Origin: Lachnospiraceae bacterium
GTDB lineage: Bacteria > Bacillota > Clostridia > Lachnospirales > Lachnospiraceae
Length of the DNA stretch: 64,000 bases
Reading direction: 5' to 3'
NCBI GenBank assembly: GCA_022791975.1
Contig: JAAWAC010000041.1
Coordinates: 281,363-345,362 of the forward strand
Part shown: positions 8,848-17,547 of the stretch, piece by piece
Position numbering within the stretch: the stretch's first letter is position 1
Layout: every line of letters begins with the position of its first letter
The notes under the pieces: generated by a model
What the model was told of the DNA's origin: nothing
Databases searched by the model: none
The model's input: only the letters and a program-made list of their open reading frames with translations
Made by a program: the position numbers and the translations under genes

Positions 8848-9783
8848 GTGGAAAGAGAAAAAGAGGGAATTCTTCTTGAATCGGGCACAAATGAAATTGA
8901 AATTATGAAGTTTACGATTCAGGGTGAGTTTTACGGTATCAATGTGGCTAAGGTTAAGGAGATTATGATGAGCGAGAAGGTAAAAGGAATGCCTCACGCC
9001 CATCCGGCTGTGGAGGGAATCTTCAAGCCCAGGGACACACTGATCACAGTAATCGATTTGGGCTACTATCTAACCAATGATAATTTGGAGCATAAGCCCA
9101 GAGATTTGTTTATTGTAACAAATTTCAATAAAATGACGGTTGCTTTCCGCGTGCAGAGCATTGAAGGTATCAGCCGCATTTCCTGGAAAGATATTCAGAA
9201 GCCAGATAAGACCTTAAGTCATGGGGAGGAGGGCGTAGCCACAGGAATTGCCCAGTGCTCCGGAGAGCTGGTTACCATTCTGGACTTTGAGAAAATCGTG
9301 GCGGAGATTGCACCGGAGACCACCATTCAGATTTCCGAGGTGGAGCAGATGGGAGATCGTCCCCTTTGTAGTTGTCCCCTGGTGATTGCGGAGGATTCCA
9401 TCCTTCTCCAGAAAATGATTGACGATTCTCTGGAGCGTGCCGGCTTTATGGATGTAAAGAACTTCAACAATGGACAGGAGGCCTGGAATTATCTGAAGAG
9501 TCTGCGAAATGATTCAGATCTGTATGAAAAGGTAAACCTGATTATCACAGATATTGAGATGCCGGAGATGGATGGCCATCGGTTGACTAAGTTGGTCAAG
9601 GATGATCCCAGACTGAAGCTTATTCCGGTGGTAATTTTCTCCTCCCTGATCGATGATCAGATGCGCATTAAGGGGGAGGCTCTGGGAGCGGACGAACAAC
9701 TGACCAAGCCGGAGATTGGCCATCTGGTTCATGTAATTGACAGTCTGTTGGAGAGATTCCAGAAGCAAGTGAAGGAATTATAA
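8848..9783 (+). CDS. cheV: Chemotaxis coupling protein CheV (CheW domain plus receiver)
   Basis: 311 residues. A CheW domain (about 15-155) couples receptors to CheA; a C-terminal receiver (about 175-305) carries the acidic pair ED at 182-183, the phosphorylated Asp235 (LIITDIEMPEMDG) and the conserved Lys287 (LTKPE). It starts at GTG behind GGAAGGAG with 9 bases of spacing. It is the last gene of the flagellar/chemotaxis operon, before the terminator at 9799. CheA, CheB, CheR and CheY must lie elsewhere. Confidence 0.94.
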   Translation: MEREKEGILLESGTNEIEIMKFTIQGEFYGINVAKVKEIMMSEKVKGMPHAHPAVEGIFKPRDTLITVIDLGYYLTNDNLEHKPRDLFIVTNFNKMTVAFRVQSIEGISRISWKDIQKPDKTLSHGEEGVATGIAQCSGELVTILDFEKIVAEIAPETTIQISEVEQMGDRPLCSCPLVIAEDSILLQKMIDDSLERAGFMDVKNFNNGQEAWNYLKSLRNDSDLYEKVNLIITDIEMPEMDGHRLTKLVKDDPRLKLIPVVIFSSLIDDQMRIKGEALGADEQLTKPEIGHLVHVIDSLLERFQKQVKEL

Positions 9784-9798
9784 AAGAGATATAAAAGA

Positions 9799-9841
9799 AA
9801 AGCTGCCATACAGGGAAGGAGCCCAGTATGGTAGCTTTTTT
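9799..9841 (+). terminator. Rho-independent terminator of the flagellar/chemotaxis operon
   Basis: A 13-bp stem (arms 9799-9811 and 9826-9838, one G-U pair) with a GC-rich loop is followed by a T-run. It stands 15 bases after cheV and before the convergent VOC gene. Confidence 0.9.
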
Positions 9842-9904
9842 CTTTGGATAGTCTGTGGAAACTAGATGCGTAGGGGTAGCTGGTAAACGGGGGCGGAATT
9901 TGAC

Positions 9905-10369
9905 CTATACGCCACAGATGCCCTGCACCTGTGCCAGAGGAAGCCCGGTTTTCTCCGCTGCCTGTTCCGGGGACATCCCACTTTTATAGAGCCGCCGTAC
10001 CGTAAAGTCCAGTGCCTCTCCAATCTCGATTACATGCCCATCCGGATCGAGGATGCGAATAACTCGTTGTCCCCAGCTGTGTTCCATAAGGGGATTCAGA
10101 TAGGAGATGGTACCCGGATACTGTGTAAGCCTTTCCTGAAAGGCATCCAGATCATTCTCTTCAAAGTACAGCTCCTTATCTGCATGGCCAGGGATAGACT
10201 CTTTCCCAATAAGCGTTTCCCAGATACGTTTGTCCTGAAGGACCAGCCCTTCGGTCAGAATTACATTTCCGCCAAAATCGGTGACAACCGCCAAACCGGA
10301 TAAATCTTGATAGAATTTTTTAGAGTGCTCGATATCCTTTACTACCAGGAGAATGTTTTTTAATTTCAT
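9905..10369 (-). CDS. VOC-family (glyoxalase/bleomycin-resistance fold) protein
   Basis: 154 residues. The first 125 form the beta-alpha-beta-beta-beta repeats of the vicinal-oxygen-chelate fold, seen in KLKNILLVVKDIEHSKKFYQ and ILDPDGHVIEIGE, where the terminal E is a usual metal ligand. The last 25 residues (MSPEQAAEKTGLPLAQVQ) look like a small helical, helix-turn-helix-like appendage. Substrate unknown: these proteins include glyoxalases, dioxygenases and drug-binding proteins. GAGG precedes the start on the minus strand. Single gene, convergent with the flagellar operon. Confidence 0.85.
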   Translation of the reverse strand: MKLKNILLVVKDIEHSKKFYQDLSGLAVVTDFGGNVILTEGLVLQDKRIWETLIGKESIPGHADKELYFEENDLDAFQERLTQYPGTISYLNPLMEHSWGQRVIRILDPDGHVIEIGEALDFTVRRLYKSGMSPEQAAEKTGLPLAQVQGICGV

Positions 10370-10461
10370 AGGAACCTCGTTTTTGGGTGGCAGTCGATGG
10401 ATTCCACTATGGTTCAGTGACGGTTTTTAAACAGCTTAGCAGGCTGGGAGTTCTAAATAGA

Positions 10462-10513
10462 AATAAAAACAAAAGAGTCATAAGCGCTGAATCCTCCAAC
10501 ATTTATGGCTCTT
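10462..10513 (-). terminator. Terminator downstream of tRNA-Gly
   Basis: On the minus strand, an 11-bp stem (10503-10513 with 10473-10483, one G-U) and a 19-base loop are followed by a T-rich run (10462-10474). It lies directly 3' of the tRNA. The gap 10370-10695 otherwise holds the tRNA and the rarA promoter. Confidence 0.75.
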
Positions 10514-10517
10514 CCCA

Positions 10518-10588
10518 AGCAGATAACGGGAATCGAACCCGCCTCTCCAGCTTGGGAAGCTGGCGTTCTACCGATGAACTATATCTGC
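10518..10588 (-). tRNA. tRNA-Gly (anticodon CCC)
   Basis: On the minus strand a complete cloverleaf folds: 7-bp acceptor stem (GCAGATA with TATCTGC), D arm with GGTAGAAC, 5-bp anticodon stem CCAGC/GCTGG around loop TTCCCAA (anticodon CCC, reads GGG), and a T arm with TTCGATT. CCA is not encoded. The terminator at 10462 follows, so it is a single-gene transcript. Confidence 0.96.
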
Positions 10589-10641
10589 ATGCATGCATTA
10601 TAACACGATTCTCCAAAAAAGAAAAGCATAAATTTTAGAAA

Positions 10642-10670
10642 TTGCACATTTTGTGAAAGTGGGATATACT
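10642..10670 (+). promoter_or_regulatory. Sigma-A promoter for rarA
   Basis: TTGCAC, 17 bases, TATACT, ending 25 bases before the rarA ATG. Confidence 0.65.
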
Positions 10671-10695
10671 GAGGGCAGAGGAAAGGAAGGATACC

Positions 10696-12027
10696 ATGGA
10701 CTTATTTGACTATATGAGGGAGACCTCCATGGAGCAGGAGGCTCCTCTGGCCTCCCGGCTGCGGCCAGGGACTCTGGAGGAGATTGTGGGACAGCAGCAT
10801 ATTCTGGGAAAGGATAAGCTTTTGTACAGGGCTATACAGGCGGACAAGCTGAGCTCCCTGATTTTTTATGGGCCACCAGGAACGGGAAAGACTACCATTG
10901 CCAAGGTGATTGCCCGTACCACCAGCGCAATCTTTCAACAGATCAATGCCACGGTGGCGGGGAAAAAGGATATGGAGGCTGTGGTCCAGGAAGCCAAGGA
11001 TGCTCGGGGCATGTATGGAAAAAGAACGATTCTATTTGTTGACGAGATTCACCGCTTTAATAAAGGACAGCAGGATTATCTGCTTCCCTTTGTGGAGGAT
11101 GGCACGCTGATTCTAATAGGGGCTACCACGGAAAATCCCTATTTTGAAGTCAACGGGGCACTCCTGTCCCGGTCTGTGATCTTTGAGCTGAAATCGTTGG
11201 AAAAAGAGGATATTAAGACTTTGATTCGGCGGGCAGTCTATGATAGAGATAAAGGCATGGGAGCTTACAGTGCAGAAATTGATGAGGATGCGGAGGAATT
11301 TCTGGCAGACATGGCAGGAGGGGATGCCCGGGCGGCCCTGAATGCGGTGGAGCTGGGCGTGTTGACTACAAAGCCCGGGGCGGACCAGAAAATCCGCCTG
11401 ACTTTGGAGGTGGTTTCCGAATGCATTCAAAAGCGGGCGGTGCGCTATGACAAGAATGGGGACAATCACTACGATGTGATTTCCGCCTTTATCAAAAGTA
11501 TGCGGGGGTCTGATCCGGATGCGGCCGTGTATTATCTGGCAAAAATGATCTACGCTGGAGAGAATGTGACTTTTATTGCCCGCCGGATTTTGATCTGTGC
11601 GGCCGAGGATGTGGGAAACGCTGATCCCCAGGCTCTTGTGGTGGCAACAGCGGCAGCCCAGGCCTCAGAGCGGGTGGGATTTCCGGAATCCCAGATCATC
11701 CTGGCTCAGGCGGCATCCTATGTAGCCTGTGCTCCCAAGAGTAATGCGTCGGTGAATGCTATCAGCCGGGCCATGGAATCGGTGCGGGCAGTAAAGACTA
11801 CGGTGCCGGTTCATCTCCAGGACGCCCACTATGCTGGTGCAAAGGGATTGGGGCATGGGGTGGGCTATAAGTATGCCCACGATTATCCCAATCACTATGT
11901 GAAACAACAATATTTACCCACTGAAATACAGGGAAGCGTTTTTTACGAGCCAGGAGATCTGGGGTATGAGCGGAAAATGAAAGAGAGAATGCAGGAAATC
12001 CGGAGGAATGAGCCCGGGAAGCCTTAA
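10696..12027 (+). CDS. rarA: Replication-associated recombination protein A (RarA/MgsA AAA ATPase)
   Basis: 443 residues, full length for the family. Walker A is GPPGTGKT (residues 59-66), Walker B VDEIH (about 115-119), sensor 1 GATTENP, and the RarA C-terminal tetramerisation part includes GYKYAHDYPNHYVKQQYLP. RarA acts on stalled replication forks and interacts with clamp loader and SSB. Ribosome site GGAAGG lies upstream of the ATG. Its TAA stop overlaps the stop of the convergent ppiB in the sequence TTAA. Confidence 0.96.
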   Translation: MDLFDYMRETSMEQEAPLASRLRPGTLEEIVGQQHILGKDKLLYRAIQADKLSSLIFYGPPGTGKTTIAKVIARTTSAIFQQINATVAGKKDMEAVVQEAKDARGMYGKRTILFVDEIHRFNKGQQDYLLPFVEDGTLILIGATTENPYFEVNGALLSRSVIFELKSLEKEDIKTLIRRAVYDRDKGMGAYSAEIDEDAEEFLADMAGGDARAALNAVELGVLTTKPGADQKIRLTLEVVSECIQKRAVRYDKNGDNHYDVISAFIKSMRGSDPDAAVYYLAKMIYAGENVTFIARRILICAAEDVGNADPQALVVATAAAQASERVGFPESQIILAQAASYVACAPKSNASVNAISRAMESVRAVKTTVPVHLQDAHYAGAKGLGHGVGYKYAHDYPNHYVKQQYLPTEIQGSVFYEPGDLGYERKMKERMQEIRRNEPGKP

Positions 12028-12545
12028 AATGTCTCCGGTTCCGGATATTCTGTTCCGAAGCATTCCACAGTCATGTTTTGAATCACCTGTTTCTCTAAGG
12101 GTCTGTCGGAAAAATCCACAGGGACCTGGGCAATGTGATTTACCACGTCCATACCCTCCACTACCTTTCCGAAAGCGGCATAGCTTCCGTCCAGATGGGA
12201 TGCCTCCTGGTGCACAATAAAAAACTGGCTTCCGGCAGAATCCGGATGCATGCTCCGGGCCATGGAAAGCACGCCAGGGGTATGGGGAAGCGGGTTGGAA
12301 AAGCCATTTTTATCAAATTCTCCTGGAATACTGTACCCAGGACCGCCGGTTCCTGTGCCCTTGGGGCAGCCACCCTGGATCATAAAGCCTTCTATCACCC
12401 GGTGAAAAATAAGGCCATTGTAGAAGCCCTTGTTTATAAGGCTGATAAAATTGTTGACAGTGTTGGGGGCTATATCCGGGTAGAGCTCTGCCTTGATACA
12501 GTCGCCGTTTTCCATTTCAATGGTTACGATAGGATTTTGTTCCAT
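12024..12545 (-). CDS. ppiB: Peptidyl-prolyl cis-trans isomerase, cyclophilin type
   Basis: Cyclophilin that speeds proline isomerisation in the cytoplasm (no signal peptide). The 173-residue protein contains the catalytic core FHRVIEGFMIQGG with the active Arg, then GSQFFI and FGKVVEGMDVV. I chose the ATG at 12545 (MEQNPIVTIEMENG) because a GAAGGAG site is about 8 bases upstream; a longer frame from 12593 has no such site. Convergent with rarA, stops overlapping in TTAA. Confidence 0.95.
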   Translation of the reverse strand: MEQNPIVTIEMENGDCIKAELYPDIAPNTVNNFISLINKGFYNGLIFHRVIEGFMIQGGCPKGTGTGGPGYSIPGEFDKNGFSNPLPHTPGVLSMARSMHPDSAGSQFFIVHQEASHLDGSYAAFGKVVEGMDVVNHIAQVPVDFSDRPLEKQVIQNMTVECFGTEYPEPETF

Positions 12546-12640
12546 TTTATGTTTCTCCTTCTGTTGATTGCCCCAAAAGCCTTCTTTGGACATTATCTCT
12601 ATATTCTAGCGGATTTTTTTGTTTCCGTAAAGGGTTTTTG

Positions 12641-12669
12641 TAGACAATTTCTGGAAAAAAGAGGATAAT
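12641..12669 (+). promoter_or_regulatory. Probable sigma-A promoter for the acetyltransferase gene
   Basis: TAGACA, 17 bases, GATAAT, about 32 bases before the ATG at 12702. Both boxes deviate at one or two positions. Confidence 0.5.
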
Positions 12670-12701
12670 ATTACCAGGCATTGTATATGGTAGGAGGGTG
12701 T

Positions 12702-13634
12702 ATGATTAAGGGACTGATTGTAGGTACGGTCCATGTGGGGGAGTTGTTTGAGAGGCTACGGACGGAGGAACGGGAAAAAGGTCTGGCTTTGGAAAGAAAG
12801 ATGACTTGGCGGTCCCACTTGGACGAGAAGGCGTTGGGGGAGATTCTAAAGCTTTGGCAGGAGGAACCCTGGGATTGCCTGTGTATAGCGGAGACACCCC
12901 AGGCGGTACAAGCGGCCCGGAAACTTGGAATTCCATGCATTGGCTATCAAAATCCCGGATATGAGAAGACAGAGCTTTGGGGGTTGGACTGGCTTTTACA
13001 GGGCTTTGAGGAGATTGACTGGAAATTTTTGGAAATGGTGCATACCAGGGCGTTGGGACGGCCCGTGATTATCGGGGAGACAAAAAGGCTCCTTATCCGG
13101 GAGATGACAGTGGAGGATCTGGATGCCCTGTATGACCTGTACCAGGACACATGTCCTGGGCGGTTTGTGGAGAATCTGGCGGCAGACCGGGCTGTAGAGG
13201 AGGCCAGGACTCGTGCTTATATCCGGTATATGTATGGTCTACACCAGTTTGGCATGTGGGTGTTGGTGGAAAAATCTCAGGGCTGTCTTATCGGCCGGGC
13301 TGGCTATGGGCTGGTGGATTACCGGGGAAAGACAGAGATGGATTTTGGATATCTGGTGGGAAAATCTTGGCAGGGGCAGGGCTATGCCAAGGAGGCTGGT
13401 CGGGCGGTGCTGGAGTATGGTCGGGACTTTCTGGCTCTTAAAAGTGTGTGTGCTTACACTCACCCGGAGAATCTGGCCTCCCGGGCAGTCTTAAAGAGGT
13501 TGGGCTTTGCTTTGCAAGGAGAGTTGGAGGCACAGGGAGAAGGGCTGCTCTGCTATGAGAAGCAGCTGGACGGGGAAGAACCGGAAGAAATTATTTTTCC
13601 AGGGGCTTGCAAAACCCAGCGGCCTATGCTATAA
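12702..13634 (+). CDS. Two-domain protein: HAD-like N-terminal region plus GNAT acetyltransferase
   Basis: About 310 residues. Residues 130-285 are a GNAT acyl-CoA transferase of the RimJ type: RLLIREMTVEDLDALYDLY at its start, then DFGYLVGKSWQGQGYAKEAG with the acetyl-CoA loop QGQGYA, and ENLASRAVLKRLGF. Residues 1-115 are different: CIAETPQAVQAARKLGIPCI resembles the late part of HAD phosphatases (motif IV region) without an obvious nucleophile Asp. The acceptor substrate is unknown. Start at ATG 12702 behind AGGAGG rather than the TTG at 12681. The rpmE promoter overlaps its 3' end. Confidence 0.8.
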   Translation: MIKGLIVGTVHVGELFERLRTEEREKGLALERKMTWRSHLDEKALGEILKLWQEEPWDCLCIAETPQAVQAARKLGIPCIGYQNPGYEKTELWGLDWLLQGFEEIDWKFLEMVHTRALGRPVIIGETKRLLIREMTVEDLDALYDLYQDTCPGRFVENLAADRAVEEARTRAYIRYMYGLHQFGMWVLVEKSQGCLIGRAGYGLVDYRGKTEMDFGYLVGKSWQGQGYAKEAGRAVLEYGRDFLALKSVCAYTHPENLASRAVLKRLGFALQGELEAQGEGLLCYEKQLDGEEPEEIIFPGACKTQRPML

Positions 13635-13635
13635 T
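13607..13635 (+). promoter_or_regulatory. Sigma-A promoter for rpmE
   Basis: TTGCAA, 17 bases, TATAAT; the -10 box covers the stop codon of the preceding gene. The transcript would have a leader of about 130 bases before rpmE, the only recognisable content of 13636-13773. Confidence 0.75.
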
Positions 13636-13773
13636 CTGAGTGCTGTCTATTTAAGACAGGGAACTGCAGGGACTTGCAGGGATAGCCCGGGATAGCTTGC
13701 TGTGGATATATGGGAGCAGCATTGGCCGGGAATTGCGGCAGAAGTTCACAAATATTCAGAAGAGGTGAAAATC

Positions 13774-13977
13774 ATGAAGGAAGGTATCCATCCGTCTTAT
13801 TATCAGGCGACAGTAACATGCAACTGCGGAAATACATTTACCACAGGTTCTACCAAGAAGGACATTCACGTGGAAATCTGTTCCAAATGTCATTCGTTCT
13901 ATACTGGCCAGCAGAAGGCTGCGGCAGCACGTGGACGTATTGATAAGTTTAACCGTAAGTACGGCATTAGCAAATAG
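13774..13977 (+). CDS. rpmE: 50S ribosomal protein L31
   Basis: 67 residues beginning MKEGIHP, the standard L31 start, with AGAGGTG upstream. It is the zinc-binding form: CNCG at about residues 16-19 and CSKCH at about 37-41. The sequence [20 protein letters not shown] is diagnostic. A zinc-independent paralogue, if any, is not in the window. Single-gene transcript ended by the terminator at 13998. Confidence 0.97.
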   Translation: MKEGIHPSYYQATVTCNCGNTFTTGSTKKDIHVEICSKCHSFYTGQQKAAAARGRIDKFNRKYGISK

Positions 13978-13997
13978 GAAATGCAAGTGAGGTTTAA

Positions 13998-14030
13998 GGG
14001 GTGAGGTTTGTGGAAATCTCACCCCATTTT
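13998..14030 (+). terminator. Rho-independent terminator of rpmE
   Basis: A 12-bp stem (13998-14009 with 14014-14025, one G-U) and a GTGG loop are followed by ATTTT. A possible GTG start for the next gene at 14001 lies inside this stem, which argues against it. Confidence 0.8.
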
Positions 14031-14066
14031 GCTCTATATCAGGAGAAAAGCAGAAAGGTACGAGCT

Positions 14067-15500
14067 ATGAAATCATCGGGAATTGGCGGTCAGGCCGTTA
14101 TAGAAGGTATCATGATGAAAAATCAGGATGTGTACTCGATTGCAGTGCGCAGGCCGGACGGCGAGATTGATGTGCACCTGAGCACGTATGACAGCATTGC
14201 AGGGCAGGGGAAGCTAAGGAAGATCCCCATTATCCGTGGCGTGGTTAATTTTGTGGATTCCCTGGTGCTGGGGATGCGTTGCCTGACCCATTCTGCCAAG
14301 TTTTATGATGACGAGGATATGGAATCCTCCCGGGCAGATGATTTGATGCAGAAGGTATTTAAAGATAAAGCGGAAAATGTGGTAATGGGTATTACGGTTA
14401 CCTTTTCCATTGTAATGGCGGTTGCTATTTTTATGGTACTGCCATATTTTGTTGCGGATTATCTGAGAGTCTATATTGTCTCGGATACGGTGCTGGCCAT
14501 ATTGGAGGGAGCCATTCGTCTGCTGCTGTTTTTGCTGTACGTGGTGCTAATCTCCCAGATGAGGGATATCCGCCGGGTGTTTCAATACCATGGTGCCGAG
14601 CATAAATGCATAAACTGTATTGAAAACGGCTGGGAGTTGAACACCAAAAATGTGCGCAAGGCCTCCAAACATCACAAGCGCTGCGGAACAAGCTTTATGC
14701 TGGTGGTTATGGTGATCAGCATTATTTTCTTTATCTTTATTCGAGTGGACTCCCCCATTCTCCGGGTGGTTCTGCGAATTGCCCTGGTGCCGGTGATTGC
14801 CGGGGTGTCCTATGAGTTTATTCGATTCGCCGGAAATACCTCCAATCCCATTATGAGTATATTAAGTCGCCCGGGGATGTGGTTGCAGGCCTTGACCACC
14901 CGGGAGCCGGATCGAAAGATGATGGAGGTGGGCATTGCTGCTGTGGAGGCTGTCTTTGACTGGCGGGCCTATCAGGAAGAACAGGGGATTTACCATGAGA
15001 GGTCTCAGGACGATCTGGATGCCTATGTGGATGCTCTGCCAGAGACAGGGCTGGCGGCCACCTCTCTGGAAGAGGCCGAAGAAGGGAAGGAACAGTTGGA
15101 TATTAGCCCGGCTCCAGAAAAGGATAAGGAGGAAAATCCCAAGAGCGATGAGACTTTGGAGGAAGAGCTGGAGACAGTTCAGGATATAGAAAAAATCTTG
15201 GAGATGCCAGAGACGCCGAAGGCCTCCAAAGGCCAGCGTAAACCGGCCCGGAAGAAGGCAGAGGAAGTACCGGAGGAAAACCTGGATATTCCAGTTGTAC
15301 AAGAGTGGAAAACGGAAAAGGCCCGGGGGACAGAAAAGCAGAGTGCCAGAAGGCAGGCAGATAAAAAGGCTGAGGAGACAAAGACTCCTAAAATGGCCAA
15401 GAGAAAGGCTCCTTCCAAAGCAAAGAGGGAGGAGACAGAGAAAGCGCAGGAAGTCCCTTCCGATATTCTGGATATTCTGGAGGAAACAGACAAGTCATGA
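14067..15500 (+). CDS. DUF1385 membrane protein with a long charged C-terminal tail
   Basis: The first 300 residues match the DUF1385 family, whose members typically sit between rpmE and prmC/prfA in clostridia: GIGGQAVIEGIMM near the start, HGAEHKCINCIE in the middle, RCGTSFM, and a C-terminal MWLQALTTREPD. There are four or more membrane helices (about 110-160, 210-260). From about residue 310 to 477 follows a tail rich in Lys, Glu and Pro, absent in the usual 300-residue members and low in complexity. Function unknown. Start at ATG 14067 with AAAGG 8 bases before it. It overlaps prmC by ATGA. Confidence 0.9.
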   Translation: MKSSGIGGQAVIEGIMMKNQDVYSIAVRRPDGEIDVHLSTYDSIAGQGKLRKIPIIRGVVNFVDSLVLGMRCLTHSAKFYDDEDMESSRADDLMQKVFKDKAENVVMGITVTFSIVMAVAIFMVLPYFVADYLRVYIVSDTVLAILEGAIRLLLFLLYVVLISQMRDIRRVFQYHGAEHKCINCIENGWELNTKNVRKASKHHKRCGTSFMLVVMVISIIFFIFIRVDSPILRVVLRIALVPVIAGVSYEFIRFAGNTSNPIMSILSRPGMWLQALTTREPDRKMMEVGIAAVEAVFDWRAYQEEQGIYHERSQDDLDAYVDALPETGLAATSLEEAEEGKEQLDISPAPEKDKEENPKSDETLEEELETVQDIEKILEMPETPKASKGQRKPARKKAEEVPEENLDIPVVQEWKTEKARGTEKQSARRQADKKAEETKTPKMAKRKAPSKAKREETEKAQEVPSDILDILEETDKS

Positions 15501-16333
15501 CATTACGGGAAGCTTTTGGCTATGGGAACACCTACCTGGAGAGCAGAGATATCCGGGAACCTGGGCTGGATGCCTGGCATTTGCTGGAGTATGTGACTGG
15601 GAAAAGCAGGAGTGATTATTATGCCCATGGGGAGGAGCGCTTAACCCCTACCCAGGTGATATTTTACGAGAAACTTCTGGAGAAGCGGGGAGGACGAATT
15701 CCCTTGCAGCATTTGACAGGGAGGCAGGAATTTATGGGTTTGTCCTTTCGGGTGAATGCGGAAGTGCTGATTCCTCGACAGGATACGGAGACCTTAGTGG
15801 AGGAGGCGCTGAAGATTCTGCGCCCCGGGATGCGGGTGTTGGATCTGTGTACAGGCAGCGGGTGTATCCTTATAAGCCTTCTGGCTTTGTGCCCCGGGAT
15901 GGAGGGGCTGGGAACAGATATTTCCCCTGGGGCCCTGAGTGTGGCCCGGGAAAATGCGGCTGCCCGGGGAGTAAAGGCGGAATTTCGCAAAAGTGACATG
16001 TTTGCCAGGATTTCCGGAGAGCCCTTTGACTGCATTGTGGCCAACCCGCCTTATATTGCCAGCAGGGATATTCCAGGGCTTATGGAGGAGGTTCGAGAAT
16101 ATGAGCCAAGACAGGCCCTGGACGGAGGAGAGGACGGGCTGCGCTTTTACCGGATTTTGGCAAAGGAGGCTGGTTCCCATCTAAAGAGCGGGGGACAAAT
16201 GTATCTGGAAATTGGCTGTGACCAGGGGGAGAGCGTACCGGCGCTTCTGCGATCCTGCGGATTTTCAGAGGTGGCCGTCATCCGGGATTTATGCGGAAAC
16301 GATCGGGTGGTTAAGGGCACCTGGATAGAATAG
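15497..16333 (+). CDS. prmC: Release factor glutamine methyltransferase PrmC (HemK)
   Basis: Methylates the GGQ glutamine of release factors, encoded next door (prfA). The 278-residue protein has an N-terminal helical recognition domain (1-90), the SAM loop LDLCTGSGCI (about 115-124), and the catalytic NPPY (183-186). The ATG overlaps the stop of the DUF1385 gene by four bases, and prfA starts 13 bases after its stop, so the three genes form one operon. Confidence 0.97.
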   Translation: MTLREAFGYGNTYLESRDIREPGLDAWHLLEYVTGKSRSDYYAHGEERLTPTQVIFYEKLLEKRGGRIPLQHLTGRQEFMGLSFRVNAEVLIPRQDTETLVEEALKILRPGMRVLDLCTGSGCILISLLALCPGMEGLGTDISPGALSVARENAAARGVKAEFRKSDMFARISGEPFDCIVANPPYIASRDIPGLMEEVREYEPRQALDGGEDGLRFYRILAKEAGSHLKSGGQMYLEIGCDQGESVPALLRSCGFSEVAVIRDLCGNDRVVKGTWIE

Positions 16334-16345
16334 AGGAGAGAACTT

Positions 16346-17422
16346 ATGTTTGATAAATTAGAGGACCTTCTGCTACGTTTTGAGGATATTATGAATGAGT
16401 TGAACGATCCCAATGTGGTCAACGACCAGACTAGATTTCGTAAGCTTATGAAGGAGCAGAACGATCTGCAACCTCTGGTGGAGGCTTACCAGCAGTATAA
16501 AAAGGCGCAGGAAACCGTGGAGGAGAGCCTGATGATGCTGGAGGAGGAGAATGATGAGGAGATGCGGGAAATGCTCAAGGAGGAGTTGAGCACAGCCCGG
16601 ACGCAGATTGAGGAGCTGTCTCATACCTTAAAGATTTTGTTGCTGCCCAAGGACCCCAACGACGACAAAAATGTGATTGTGGAGATCCGGGCCGGAGCAG
16701 GTGGAGATGAGGCTGCCCTGTTTGCCGCGGAAATTTATCGCATGTATGTCCATTACGCGGAGAGCCAGAGATGGAAAATTGAGGTTATGGAAGTGGATGA
16801 GATTGGCATTGGGGGCATGAAGAGCATTAGCTTTATGATCAACGGACAGGGCGCTTACTCAGTGATGAAGTATGAGTCCGGAGTACATCGCGTACAGCGG
16901 GTGCCGGAGACAGAATCCGGCGGACGGATTCACACTTCCACCATCACTGTGGCTGTGATGCCGGAAGCCGAGGAGGTGGATGTGCAGATCGACGAGAAGG
17001 ACATCCGGATCGATGTAATGCGGGCTTCTGGAAACGGAGGACAATGTGTAAATACCACGGACTCTGCTGTGCGTCTGACCCATTATCCCACGGGGATCGT
17101 GGTGTACAGCCAGACAGAGAAGTCTCAGCTGCAAAATAAGGCAAAGGCCTTTGCTCTGCTGCGCACCAAGCTCTATGATATGGAATGTCAGAAGGCCCAT
17201 GACGCGGAGGCGGAGGCCAGGAAAAGTCAAATCGGCACAGGGGACCGGGCGGAAAAAATCCGCACTTATAACTTCCCCCAGGGCCGGGTCACGGATCACC
17301 GCATAGGACTGACCCTGTATAAGCTGGATAAAATTATGGATGGAGACATTCAGGAGATTATGGATGCCTGTATTGCCGCGGACCAGGCGGCTAAACTTTC
17401 CAAAATGGGAGAAGAGGCATAA
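16346..17422 (+). CDS. prfA: Peptide chain release factor 1
   Basis: 358 residues, standard RF1 size. An N-terminal coiled domain (1-100) is followed by [15 protein letters not shown], the anticodon-like region near residue 190, and the catalytic GGQ at 231-233 within [13 protein letters not shown]1 terminates at UAA and UAG; with intact RF1 the in-frame UAG in the rlmD region (55997) should be read as stop. AGAGGAGAG precedes the ATG. The gap 17423-17547 contains a small CTTCTGC/GCAGAAG hairpin (17432-17454). Confidence 0.98.
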   Translation: MFDKLEDLLLRFEDIMNELNDPNVVNDQTRFRKLMKEQNDLQPLVEAYQQYKKAQETVEESLMMLEEENDEEMREMLKEELSTARTQIEELSHTLKILLLPKDPNDDKNVIVEIRAGAGGDEAALFAAEIYRMYVHYAESQRWKIEVMEVDEIGIGGMKSISFMINGQGAYSVMKYESGVHRVQRVPETESGGRIHTSTITVAVMPEAEEVDVQIDEKDIRIDVMRASGNGGQCVNTTDSAVRLTHYPTGIVVYSQTEKSQLQNKAKAFALLRTKLYDMECQKAHDAEAEARKSQIGTGDRAEKIRTYNFPQGRVTDHRIGLTLYKLDKIMDGDIQEIMDACIAADQAAKLSKMGEEA

Positions 17423-17547
17423 AATGCGTTACTTCTGCGTACACATTGCAGAAGCCAGAAAAAAGAGTTTGGTAAAGTGGCGAGGGCGCACGAGGGGAAC
17501 TTTTCTCTTCAGTGCCATCGCGCAGCGATATGAAATAGGAGGAAAAG

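Noticed and set aside
10511..10562. CTTCCCAAGC beside the tRNA repeats part of its anticodon arm; possible attachment site
   Set aside because: Only 10 bases, inverted, and no integrase or element genes nearby.
14001..14066. GTG start of the DUF1385 gene at 14001
   Set aside because: It lies inside the rpmE terminator stem, and the family start MKSSGIGGQ at 14067 has a ribosome site.
16346..17422. Unusual GGQC instead of GGQH in release factor 1
   Set aside because: [12 protein letters not shown] is, to my knowledge, normal in clostridial RF1, so it is not a mutation of interest.
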